From Opeltia flavorubescens (lineage: Eukaryota; Ascomycota; Lecanoromycetes; Teloschistales; Teloschistaceae): DNA of 64,000 nt. Position numbers and translations under genes: made by a program. The notes beneath the pieces are model-generated. The model had not been told where the DNA came from. It saw nothing but the letters and a program-made list of their open reading frames with translations, and searched no databases. Positions 1 to 10,288 of the stretch are shown here, in pieces. Location of the stretch: NCBI GenBank assembly GCA_000442125.1, contig KE546966.1:892969-956968 (forward strand), in the 5' to 3' direction. Each line of letters begins with the position of its first letter. The first letter of the stretch is position 1.

Positions 1-1266
1 AATTTGCAGTGAAAAACCTGTCTGGCGCAGCTGTTAGCCATCTCCCCAACGCCATGACGCAATCCACTCGTATCCTCGGATCAACATCACGATAGCGATG
101 GACATAGACGGCATTGAAGATATTCTCCATGAATGAATCTACCATTCCCAATTTCCGTTCGCCTTCGTCCACCTTCTTCTGTATGGAAGCAACACGGTCC
201 TTGTTAACTGTTTTCCTCTTCAGCTCACCCTCTTTCTGTCGCGTTGAATTCGCGGTACCATCTGCGATTTCGGTGTAGACGGAGCACAAGGCGCTTTGCA
301 TGGCGAGAGTAATGATGGTCGCTGTGTGACGAAAGGGTCGTATCGGTGAGGAGGACATTGTCGTGACCCAAATCTCAATGTTTTCAATAAGCGCTATGTC
401 GCTATACAGCACACCCGCGGCGTGCGCAGTCTGTATGAGAGCTGAGAAGAAGCCGGTCATAGTGGAGCGAAAGGACACGTAGCTCTTGGCTTTCGATATC
501 AAAGGGTAATCCGTAATTTTCGTGGCCTGATACTCTTCCTGGATGTCTTGTAATTTACTTGGTGCGTTATCGGGATCTTCGATGTCGTGTACATCGACCT
601 CCAGATTACAACCGGTGCATTTGAGTACCAGGTTGACGAGCTCACACATGGCGTTCGCGTTGTGTTGATCGTACTTCGTAATCCATTCGGCCGCCACTGC
701 ATCTGCCGTATGGCCCTGGGCAAACAGCTCGGCTAGAGGACATGTATGAGCAGACGCGCATCAATATCGATGAAAAGACTGAAGCTGGACTTACAAAATA
801 GTCCGGTCCCTGGGTCAGCCATAGCAGTGTTAGGCTTTGCACGTGTGCGCCGTGGTTTTGATGGTTTTTTGGTGCCATTGACGGCTGGTCGCACAGGTAA
901 GTTGGTTATTTTCGGCTGACTGGTCTTCGTCTTCTTCGCGGCAGGTTTGATAGGAGCTCTCTTTGAGCGCGACTGCCGCCTTTTCTCCTTTAGCTCCTCC
1001 TCGTCTGGGTCGCCATCGCTCCCCTCTGAGCTGCTTTCTTCGGTGTCCAAATGATCAATCTCAGGTTCCTCGTCATCGATGTTTCGCTTGCGCTTGGTAT
1101 TGCCATTGGGTACGATGGACAAGTTAGGGTCAGTTTGAAGAAGGACCGGCTTATTCCTGACACGGCCAGACTTTCTTCTAGTGGTCGCATCGCTTGGGCT
1201 GGAGCTAGCTTGTGGTATGGCAGGATCAGACAACTCCATACTTGAAAGTCTCGCAGGCATTGGCAA
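1..1266 (-). CDS. SCC3: Cohesin subunit SCC3/Psc3 (STAG family), N-terminal part
   Basis: Part of the cohesin ring that holds sister chromatids together; STAG/SCC3 proteins bind the kleisin subunit and DNA. Two exons are visible, 1266-795 and 732 to the window edge, where the gene runs off. The intron 794-733 has a GTAAGT donor and CTAG acceptor, and the join is in phase (codon T|CC). The first ~150 residues are disordered, acidic then basic (SSSEGSDGDPDEEELKEK, then KRAPIKPAAKKTKTS). The folded STAG region follows: ELFAQGHTADAVAAEW, LVNLVLKCTGCNLEVD, and near the edge VYVHRYRDVDPRIRVDCV, the usual start of the SCD (stromalin conservative domain). The start at 1266 gives MPMPARLSSMELS; the ATG at 1239 (MELS) is an alternative. 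The C-terminal two thirds lie outside the window. Family call is from recognised motifs. Confidence 0.88.
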
Positions 1267-2195
1267 CAGCAGTGTCTATATCGCACGAAATTGTTGACGT
1301 GCAGTGTAAAGAACGATGCGCGTTCCTATCAGAAGTCGTGGCTCTCTTCCAGGACGCGCCAAGCCAAGACTTTGCTCTAGCTAGAAGTAATTTAGTCACG
1401 TGCTTAGGCAGGTAACTATAACGCCTCAGGTATCAGGTACCGATATTTGCATAACTGTACTCACGCTTGTCAAAATATTGGGATTCTTCTTTCATCAACC
1501 ATCGCAATTTTGACGTGGGAACAGAGGATATCTCACAATATTGATTAGAAATATGCTTTTTGATCTGTAAAGGACGCTGTCGTTGATGTCTTAATTTCTC
1601 GAACTTAGACGGCCATACTTCGTGTCAGCGTGCAAACACATTCTTAAAGACATCTCCATGATAGAATGAGAACAACCTCGTCAAGTCAAGACCTCAAGTG
1701 CTGGCCATCCTATCGGAGCCTGTCTAAATAACGATTTATGCGCATTTATACGAATTACTTTTTATACGTTTGGCTTTAAATCATATCTTGACTTTCTTTT
1801 TTCAAAAAGCTCTCCATTCAAAGTCATGGCTTCGTTACTTGTTGCTAGCATTACGATTGCAACAGATAGTTTGAACTGCCCTAACTTGCTTCCAACGGTG
1901 GTGTCTTCACCAACCCGGGTGCTCATTCTTTAGCCCACCGAAAAAGAAGCTTTCTCAACTTGATCTACCCCTGATCTCAGTCAGTGAAGTTTGACACTTT
2001 GATTGACAGGTTTGAAAGCCGGCAGGGCATGGCAATGAGCTGTTCTTTGCATCAGAAACACAAAATTTCTTATTGTGCTGTCAGAATAATGACTTGCAGG
2101 AGCTCGTGAATACAAATGGCAGTCAAAGCTCGAACTCCTTAGCGGCGTTGCTCAGTTCAAGGTGTTGCCAATGATTGATCTTGTTAGTCGAGTGG
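1267..2195. other. Intergenic: SCC3 promoter and 3' end of next gene
   Basis: Upstream of SCC3 and downstream of the membrane-anchored protein gene, both on the minus strand. Only short open frames with no family resemblance. No RNA gene or repeat seen. Confidence 0.5.
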
Positions 2196-3056
2196 TCAGC
2201 GTGCATCCAACTCCAATCTCGCTCGGCCCCCGATTTCCATTCTACTCTCACCGTCAAGCTCGACATGAGGTTTACCAGCAAATTCTGCACTCATCTCCTG
2301 TGCCCTGTAATTATCCGTGCCCATCTCTTGTGCTTTGTCATCGTGGAAAACTGGCTCCTGCTTCCGAATTCCTGTGCTTCGTTTTCTCAAGAACACGAAA
2401 AGTAGAACTGTAATGATGGCGAGGACAGCTATTGCTACGCCTACACCAATACCGGCTTTTGTACCGGAGCTGAGATGATCTGAAGAGGACGATGTTGGGG
2501 ATGTGACAGCTTCTGGTGATAGAGGAGCAGTTGTGGTAGTAGAAGTTGTAGAAGTCAATGCTGTAGACGACGAGAGTGGTGGCTTCGTGTAGCTTGGCTG
2601 TGCTGAAAGAGACTCAGGGGGGAGGGCTTTGAAAGACTCCGAGCCAGGATTGGCGCAGTTCGCGCTTGTCTGGTCTTCGGAAGAGTAGCAACAATGCCAG
2701 AGCCCCTGCGTATTGTTGTAGACGACATCATGTGCTTGGTATCGAGCTAATTTGGAACGTCAGTATCTTGATTTAAACCAGGTCGCCTTGAATTAACATT
2801 CAGATGAGGCTGACTCACCGCATCTTTTCGAACAGGCTGGATCGCGGAAGGTCTGGTCGGTGCATCCACCAAAGTAGTAACCGCTCGTGCCATTGATTTT
2901 GCGATTGAAAAGGCAGATGCCATCGTCCATGCAAATGTGACCTTTCGCACAACAGAAGGTATTCTGGCCAGTCGAGCCACCGCAAGGGAGAGATTCGCTC
3001 GTTTCGATATTGCCCGCTCTATTATAATAGCATGTGGGAGTCGTGTCATTTGCCAT
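2196..3056 (-). CDS. Cys-rich, single-pass membrane-anchored surface protein
   Basis: Two exons, 3056-2819 and 2746-2196, joined across an intron with GTGAGT donor and TTAG acceptor in phase (G|CT), giving 262 residues. The N-terminal half is Cys-rich (TPTCYYNRAGN, LPCGGSTGQNTFCC, DDGICLFN, GCTDQTFRDPACSKRC, LWHCCYS), a pattern common in fungal surface proteins. A Ser/Thr/Pro linker follows, then a hydrophobic helix (AIAVLAIITVLLFVFL) and a basic stop-transfer KRSTGIRK with a ~60-residue cytoplasmic tail. This resembles wall-stress-sensor architecture (ectodomain, Ser/Thr stalk, one helix), but no named family is certain. The start is doubtful: no signal peptide follows 3056, whereas in-frame codons upstream (TDCTNKSV) and a hydrophobic reading frame from 3190 suggest a missing first exon. 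It would need an unusually short ~35-base intron. Confidence 0.75.
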
Positions 3057-4294
3057 TACGGACTTGTTTGTGCAATCGGTTGAGCTGCAAGTAGTAAGTC
3101 CAATTTTGTAGACAGGAACGGCAAGTTAAGAGTAATGATAAGTCTGGAGAAGAGGAATGTTCTGTCAACGAAAGTCATCTTCATAGTCACTACTTAACGT
3201 TACCCCGTCGGGATAGGCCCCCAAAACATGAAGGATTCTGCTAGTGTTGAAATGATTTTGGGGCAGCGGCAACGAGCTTAATGCTTAACCTAGTAGCCAA
3301 TTGTACGTCACAGCTGGACGAAAGTCGGTTTCGCATCTCAGTAGTCTGTGGCTTGGAGTTGCGTTAGATCAATGAGTTCGTTCAGCTTCTTCGCCAAGGC
3401 GGCACGGACGGGGCGGATCTCCACTCAGTGCTAGAGGTCTTTCTTGCGACTCTTCTATGTTTTATGCTTCATGCTCCCCTGGTAGTATTCATGGCTGCAT
3501 GCTTCAGATGTGATATCTCAGCTTCGTCGTTGCTCACGCGTTTACAAAACAGGTCGAGGTAAAAAATGGCACATAAAGAAAGCATCGAACAGATTATACG
3601 GTAACCGTCAAAAACTTGGGAAAGATTTCTTTACGGAGGAATTGATTCTTGTTGAGAATATATCAGATGTGATGATTCTCACCTGAATGATCCCTTAATC
3701 ATGTCTCGGTATTCGGTCACGTCCAAGTTANGGGGTGCATAAATTCGAGATACTCTACCCTGCCTTCTCAGATGTATGAGGTATTGTCCTTGATGACTGG
3801 TCTTTAGAAAAGAATAGAAAGGAGAGGGTGGCATTCAGTGAAAGCAGATTTATCACACGGAAACTATGATACCGCCCGCTGATGTAGGACATGATAGTGG
3901 TCTTGAGCTCATCATGCCTGAAAGCAGTGTTTCGCTAAGCATTTTGATGCAGGTGGTCTTCAGTGTAAAACTCTTGATCCAATTATTTTCATTGACACTA
4001 TGTAAATAGCAGGTCTGCTCCCAGGATCAAGCGAAGGCGTGAGGCTAGTCCCAGTGGCATGGTCATCCGTAGGCAGTTTGGAATCGACAGCTACCTTACG
4101 GAGGGATGATCTAAGTTCAAGGCAAGGCTATTAGCTTCCGACAGATAACCGCACGCTAGCAAGCTCGGCAAGCCAGGCGTCTCGGGCCTGGATATGGCGA
4201 CACATCAATTGTAGAACGATGCGAATTTAAGGATAGTTTCTTAGTCTTTTGGACTGAGTTTTCTGGGGCCCAGGCCCACATTATCTTGCCCAGG
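3057..4294. other. Intergenic between divergent genes; one N
   Basis: About 1.2 kb between the membrane protein (-) and the Sec2-like gene (+), holding both promoters. An undetermined base sits at 3731. No convincing ORF, RNA gene or repeat. Confidence 0.5.
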
Positions 4295-5291
4295 ATGAGT
4301 GACCCAATGGAAGACCCGCAACAGCCTCCTCCTGTGTCCTTCAATCAAGCATGTCCATCTTGCGGTGGAGACATAAGCGGCCTTCTTCAACAGCTTGCTC
4401 AAAGAGCACAGTCAAGGATATCCGAGCTAGAAACCCAGGTTCGGATACTTACCGACAAAGCCACTGCCGCCGGTAATCACTATGCAAATCTGACCTAGTT
4501 TAAGTTCTAATAGGAAGACTCTAGTCGACAAATTAGCAGACTACGAAGACCAGCTCCACCAGCTCAAGTCTTCCTCATCCACGGCCAGAAATACCAACTC
4601 CTCGTCCATCGAGCCTCCGGACTCCGATCCCCCACCGCACCCTCTCCCCGCAACAGCCAACCACCGCTCTGCAATCCAATCCCGCCTCTCATCCCTCCTC
4701 CCCACTAACCGCCGGTCAATATCCCAACCTCCCTCCTCCGCACCCCCCACGAAGCTCACCCACTCGCAAACCCCATCCAGCCAACCACAAAAACACCACC
4801 ACACAACCTCGAACCCCCTCCATCCCCCTTCCTCATCACCACCGCAAGACCTCACCACCGCCCTCCACGAAGAACGCACCCTCCGCCTCGCGCTCGAAGC
4901 CCGCCTCTCCGCCTCCACAACCGAACTCGAAGAACTTTCCACCCAGCTATTCTCCGAAGCAAACGAGCTCGTTGCCACGGAGCGGCGCTCCCTGCACGCA
5001 TTGCAGCTGCAATATCAATCTTTGCAGCAGGAAGCGCAGGGGTGGGAGAAGAGGGCGCAGGAAAGGGAAAGGGAGGAGGTGAGGTTGAGGGAGAGGATTG
5101 AGCTATTGGAGGGGAGGGAGAAGGGGAAGGGGAGGAGGTGGGAGGAGTTGGAGATGAGGGTTAGGAGGGTGGAGAGGGTGAAGGGGTTGCTGGCTGAGAG
5201 TGGGGAGGATTACGGAAGGAGGAGTTTTAGTGCGCCTCCCGTGGAGGATAAGGGAGGCGAGAAGGGGGTTGATGGGATGGCGGCGCCGTGA
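4295..5291 (+). CDS. SEC2: Sec2/Rabin-type Rab guanine nucleotide exchange factor
   Basis: Sec2-family proteins form a parallel coiled coil that loads GTP on the exocytic Rab Sec4/Rab8 on secretory vesicles. Exons 4295-4472 and 4525-5291 join in phase (G|TC) using donor GGTAATC and acceptor CTCTAG, giving 314 residues. Residues 20-23 are CPSC, followed by a coiled coil (QRAQSRISELETQVRIL). Next comes a ~90-residue Ser/Pro-rich linker. The Sec2 signature lies at about 183-215 (ALEARLSASTTELEELST, QLFSEANELVATER), the segment that contacts the Rab in yeast. The rest is charged coiled coil (QEREREEVRLRERIELLEG). The ATG at 4295 is the first in frame. An earlier AG at ~4514 and an AG at 4496 would put the second exon out of frame. 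The protein is much shorter than yeast Sec2 (759 residues) and lacks its C-terminal regulatory half. Confidence 0.82.
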
Positions 5292-6067
5292 GTGAGCTTG
5301 TGAGTCGAATTGGATCGAAATTTTTGATTATCGGGGTTTGGGAAAGGGCCGGTCCGTTGGAAATGGGCTTTTCGGGCGTGCCAGCATATCTTGTTTCTTG
5401 AGCGATGATACCCCTTCATGTTCATACGATAGGCAATTATCACATTAGTCTGCACAATTCATACAATATCTGCATCCGGAAACATCATACAGACGACTAG
5501 CCTCAATGTGATGGATAGCAGATAACCATTCACTAGCCACAACAAATCTCAGAGTCAGTAAGAAATATTCATCATTTCAATCTAAAGTACACGAAACCCT
5601 CTGGCTCCCTTCGCAAGCGACGTCCGATGCAATCACCATCACCGCAAAGAACCGCATTGCCCCTCGCCCAATCACATGTAGATCTTGTGGAAGATCAATC
5701 ATCGATACCATATGTTCTCTACAAAGACAAAGGAGAAAGGGAAAAAATAATCGCCTATGAGATCACCCTCGCAATGCACTCCCATGACAACTTTTGATGA
5801 TGTTGGAGAGCAGCAGTGTGTAGAAGAAGGGAAGCATTGGCCGTGCAGAAGAGCAGAGGAGCCTATCCAGAGTGCGTTTTAAATATGATCACCCTGCGCT
5901 TAATTATGACCATTGATGATCCGTAACGCCGCCTGTCTGAGTTTGGAGACTGAAGAGAAGAGAATGCTGAAGAAAGCCACGGCTGACTGGTCTTGAAAAT
6001 CTTAGTGTGCACACACCAAATACCGCCAGTCAAGCTGAACGTTTCGGGTTGCTGAGCAGAGGAGGTT
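5292..6067. other. Intergenic between convergent genes
   Basis: Holds the 3' ends of the Sec2-like gene (+) and eIF4B (-). No additional gene or repeat is seen. Confidence 0.5.
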
Positions 6068-8050
6068 TTAAGAAGCTATGGCTCTGGCAGCCATGTTCCC
6101 ATTTCTTGGATTCTTGCGTGCCTTCTGAGGTTTAGAGACAGTGCTCCAACCATCTTCTGCAAGTGCTTCAGCACTGGGCTCGACCGGCGTATTGCTGTTG
6201 GAGGGGCTATTGCCATTGGCATCCGGAATGTCTCTGACAATCTCTTGTGGCTTGATAGCTTTATCATCTGTGATGATGCCGTTTGCAGTGCCCTCAGGTT
6301 CATCTTCTGCGGCATCGGCATCTTCATTAGCCTGTCTTCGTAAGATCTCGTAGTTTTTCCCTGGAGGAGGTCCGGTAGCTCCGTTTTCTTTCTCCGGTTC
6401 AACGCCATTAGGCTTGTCCTTTGATAGTATGGTTTTTTCAGGTGTGGTAGCCTTTTCTGTCTCTTTAGCAAGCCGCTTTTCCTCGCGAGCCTTCTCATCT
6501 GCGATTTTCTTCTCTTCACGAGCCTTTTCTTCTGCCTCTTTCTTCTCTTTCAGCGCAGCTTGTCGCTTTTCTTCAATTTCTTTCTCTTTAGTTGCTGTGT
6601 CTATGGGTTTGGCGGCACCAAATGGACTTGACTTCGAATCAGATGCTTGGGTGGCCGATGGTTCTGATGGTGTTTCAGTAAGCGTACGTTTTTGTAGGTT
6701 AAGTTTTGGTCGCACGGTGGGAGCAGCAGGTGTTGGGAGTGTCGCAGGAGCTGCTAGCGGGGATGAAGGGGTACTGGAACCATGATTGGACATTGCAGGT
6801 GATCGAGCTGGAGCAGTTACAGGTGCATCCGGCCTCATGTTGTTGCGCCATTGACTGTCCTTCTCAGCAGCAGTCAAAGCCCTATCAATGGGCGGCCTCT
6901 CGACAAACTCCCGACGTGGAGGGCGAGAACCTTCTTGCGAGCGACCTTCTCCCCATGCGGGCGAATTCCGCCTCATGCTTGGGCCATCACGGCTCATCGG
7001 TCGATTCGTTTCAGGTCGAGGGGGACCCGAGGGTGCAGGGGTGGCAGGTTGGAGAGGTCCCTTACGCTCCCAATTACCAAAATCCCTAATTTTACCGTCA
7101 CCTTGTTCGTAAGGTCGTCGAGAGCCACGTTCGCTGCCAGCCTCTGAAACATTGTCAAAACTTCGAGGCGCGCCGAATCCCGGACGGTCAGAGACACGAC
7201 GCTGATTTGGTAAATCTGGAAGTGGCCCTTTGCGTGTCCAGTCATTAAATTCGCGAGCGTCTGGTCGATCTTTCTCTGGAAAAATGTAAGCGCGACAGTT
7301 TTGGTACTAGCATGGTGAGAGTTTAGCCTTACGCGGCTCGGCGACACTGATACGGATGTTGCGCCCTTGGAATTGAGACCCGCTCAGGCTTAAAGCCTTC
7401 TTAAGACCATCCAATGTCGCAAATTCTGCATAGCCGAAGCCCTTTGGTTTGCGATCGATTTTATCCTCTACTATCCTCACACTTGTGACCTGGCAATCAC
7501 CGAAGAAATCATGGACGTCACCCTCAGTTGAATCGAATGACATATTTCCAAGATGAACGGTAAATGGGGGTTTCGAAGGCAGCGGTAGTTCCTCTCGGAT
7601 GGAGTATCCTTCGCGATCTGAAGTATCTTGTTAGCGATGCTGGAGTTCAAGACTGGATGAAGATATTCACTGAATCCGCCGCCGCTACCACCACCGTATG
7701 CAGGTGCTGAGCTGAAAGATCGATCTCCCATGCCATAATTTGAACGAGTGCCTTAAAAAAAGGTCAATATTGAATTGAAATATTGGATCATCGCTCGATG
7801 AGGAGGGATTTGCGTACTGGCTACAGATTATACGGGTCAGCGCTCAAGTGACACTATTCATAGATTGTCGTCCTTACCAGGCATTGGCATATCCTCCATT
7901 TCATCAGCCCAAGAGCCTAGGGCTACATCGAAAGTCAGTGATTAATGGCTCATGGCTCGGTCGGGCGAGTGGAGGTTTTGAGCGCGTACAGCTATCCGTC
8001 AGGAAAGTCCCCAGGTCCATCTTCTGGCCCTTGGTCTTCGGAGCTACCAT
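6068..8050 (-). CDS. TIF3: Translation initiation factor eIF4B (Tif3/Sce3)
   Basis: eIF4B stimulates the eIF4A helicase and mRNA recruitment to the 40S subunit. Five exons (8050-7990, 7916-7878, 7751-7671, 7617-7333, 7275-6068) keep phase and give 557 residues. The N-terminus has the conserved fungal eIF4B block KTKGQKMDLGTFLTD and SWADEMEDMPMP. An RRM spans about 78-155 (RNP2 TVHLGNM, RNP1 KGFGYAEF). After it come the repeats typical of yeast eIF4B: DWTRKGPLP and NWERKGPLQ, later SQWRNNMR. A charged Lys/Glu segment (EKEIEEKRQAALKEKKEAEE) follows, then a C-terminal WSTVSKPQKARKN. The third intron region (7877-7752, 126 bases) is long for this gene and contains a possible 3-base exon at 7820-7818, which also preserves the frame. 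Divergent from the Tim17-like gene. Confidence 0.92.
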
Positions 8051-8480
8051 GCACACAGCGATCAGCAGTTGCCCTGAAAGTAGCTGGAGATGAGGATGTA
8101 GGCACAACTGCCTTCTTTCAAAGTCTTACCCATGATTGCGGGATGTTCTCACTGCCCGATTATCCTCTCCGTGGTTGAAAGTGCGAGCACTCTCAAAACG
8201 TCAAAAGGCTGATCCTTCCTCTTGGGTCTTCTCTGTACGTATACTGGACGGTATTTATCTCGTCCAATGATCGGTTGTCAATTGAAGATGAACTTCGTCA
8301 GCGGTCGGAAGATGCAGCAAACGAGAATTAATTTTAGCCGAGCAGCCGCTAGTGTCCCTTCATTAGCGCAAAGGACCCTCAACATCATCTTGCAGCAGTA
8401 CGGACATCGAGATATCTTAAATAACTATGTTGCATTCTCAATAAATAATATAGGATCTTAATCAACATGTCAGGAAAGTC
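8051..8480. promoter_or_regulatory. Divergent promoter region, eIF4B and Tim17-like gene
   Basis: 430 bases between two start codons facing outward. No specific element is recognised; the role follows from the head-to-head layout. Confidence 0.5.
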
Positions 8481-9643
8481 ATGGCAGAAGATACATCTTT
8501 GGGCAAGTTCTACCCCCAGTATCATGTTCTTACTGGGAGTCTGAAGGTTGGTGCTTTGAGTGGTCGGTTCCCCTTGGCCCTTTTCCTGTTCTTCTCGTCA
8601 TACATAGCTGTTGTTATTATGCTATAGCATTTGTTATGAATTGGGACGACTCCATACAATGTTACATTATGCCCAGCTAAGCTTTGCTACATGCTCCATA
8701 CTCGCGAATCAATGCTGCTATGGGAAAGCTTGTATTTGCCCTTTTTTCCCCCGAGAATTGCAACGTTCTTATACCATCTATTGATTTCATCTTGCGCATG
8801 CATATGAGTGGATTCTAATGATCTAAACTTATAGGAGCATCTGGTCTTTTTGTTGGAGGAGTCGCCGGTATAATCCGTTCACCCACCCCTGGGCTGTTCG
8901 CTATTGGATCTGGGCTTCAATGGGCTCTCCTGGCTATGACGTATAATGGTGAGGGTCAACCGTTTCCAAAATGTGTATAGCTTGTGTAGCATTAACCATC
9001 GTCTATTGTATCATTGAATCCATCGGCCGCCTCGTCCTCAAGCTTAATCAAACAATTCCCCATTGATTATTCATCGTACTTCCCTTAACATCCATTGCTA
9101 AGAAGTTCATAGCATCCCGCGAAGCAATCTTTCAAGCATGGCATATTTCACCCTCTGCGCCGCCACAAGAGCGCATCCTACCATCGACGTTAGCTGGCGG
9201 AATTACTGGAGGGTCTGTTGGATGGATGATTAGTATGGATTCTCGTCTTACCTTGTTCACTATGATACAAAAATAATATGAACGCATTCCTAATCACCTT
9301 CTACTTGACAGGAGGCCGCGCGAACATCATCCCTGGTGCAATCATGTTCTCCCTCTTCGGCTTCGCAGGTCAGCATATCTACAACGCACTCGATTCTCGC
9401 CAAAAGTCACGGATCCTTGCATCTTCTGCGGCCACTGCAGGAGGCGACAATTCTGATCTGGATCAACCTCGTTGGAAACGTGTTCTCAACTCCAAATATA
9501 GCCCAATGAAAGTCCTTTCCGACGAGCAGTACGAGAAGATGCTGAAGGAGCAATTGGTAAGGGTGGATGCTGAGATCGCACTCGTGGATGAGGAAATTGG
9601 GAAGGTGAAAGGAATGGCGAAGAGAGGAAAGGACGAAGATTGA
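8481..9643 (+). CDS. Tim17/Tim22-like membrane protein
   Basis: Four exons (8481-8562, 8835-8948, 9113-9232, 9312-9643), all in phase 1, give 215 residues. Glycine-rich hydrophobic segments resemble Tim17/22/23 family helices: ASGLFVGGVAGIIRSPTPGL, LAGGITGGSVGWMI and NIIPGAIMFSLFGFAGQ. The C-terminal ~85 residues are soluble with a charged helix (EQYEKMLKEQLVRVDAEIAL). That fits a mitochondrial inner-membrane protein, but the exact family member is not identified. The first intron uses a weak donor (GTCGGT) that was chosen because it alone keeps the frame and yields a smooth GALSGASGLF junction. An upstream ATG at 8467 is out of frame. Exon 1 is therefore the least certain part. Confidence 0.7.
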
Positions 9644-10288
9644 TGACGATTAAGGTTATAAGCGCGATCATCTCTTTGATGCGTATTTGGCTAAAATTTT
9701 TGTATCCTTTGGAAGGTATCTTCCATCATTGCCGTAGAAGGAGGCCAATGCCTGAAATTCAATTTTTTTCGTTATCGCTTTTACATCTCCTAAATGAATA
9801 TATCGTCAATATCAATACGTCAGGTATTAAACAGCCTAACTGCGAGATTGGTAGGCATGTAATCAACACATGTACCGCCGAACCAATGGTCGATAAAATG
9901 GAATCACAANTGAGCAAGAACAATTTATGTTGATTTCTACTTCTACTGCATTCTAGAATTAGCAAGCGCTCTATCGGATGATTCTTGACACCTGATCAGG
10001 AAGCAAAAGTAGTCTGTCGCCGTCTCTCTTCTCTCTTTCNCCTGCCGCAGAAATAAGCAAAAAACAGGCCATAAGGCAGGGTATTTCGCAATCGCTCTCA
10101 GAATCAAGGTAAATAAGCAATCCCGCCTTTTCTCCAGTCCCTTCAACCTCCATGATCCCCTTTTCCGATAACGCCTAGCTGTGCAAACAACTCCCATAAA
10201 TTGCTTTTGAGAATCATGAACCTTACGATATCCAAAGCCGCCCAGTATTCACCTTTCCGTTTTTTCTTCAGCTGTCTTTAGAAAAACA
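9644..10288. other. Intergenic between convergent genes; two N
   Basis: Holds 3' ends of the Tim17-like gene (+) and Cdt2 (-). Undetermined bases at 9910 and 10040. No gene is seen; small open frames here cross the N positions. Confidence 0.5.

Noticed and set aside
4541-4978. 145-codon minus-strand open frame
   Set aside because: Antisense shadow of the C-rich Sec2 linker.
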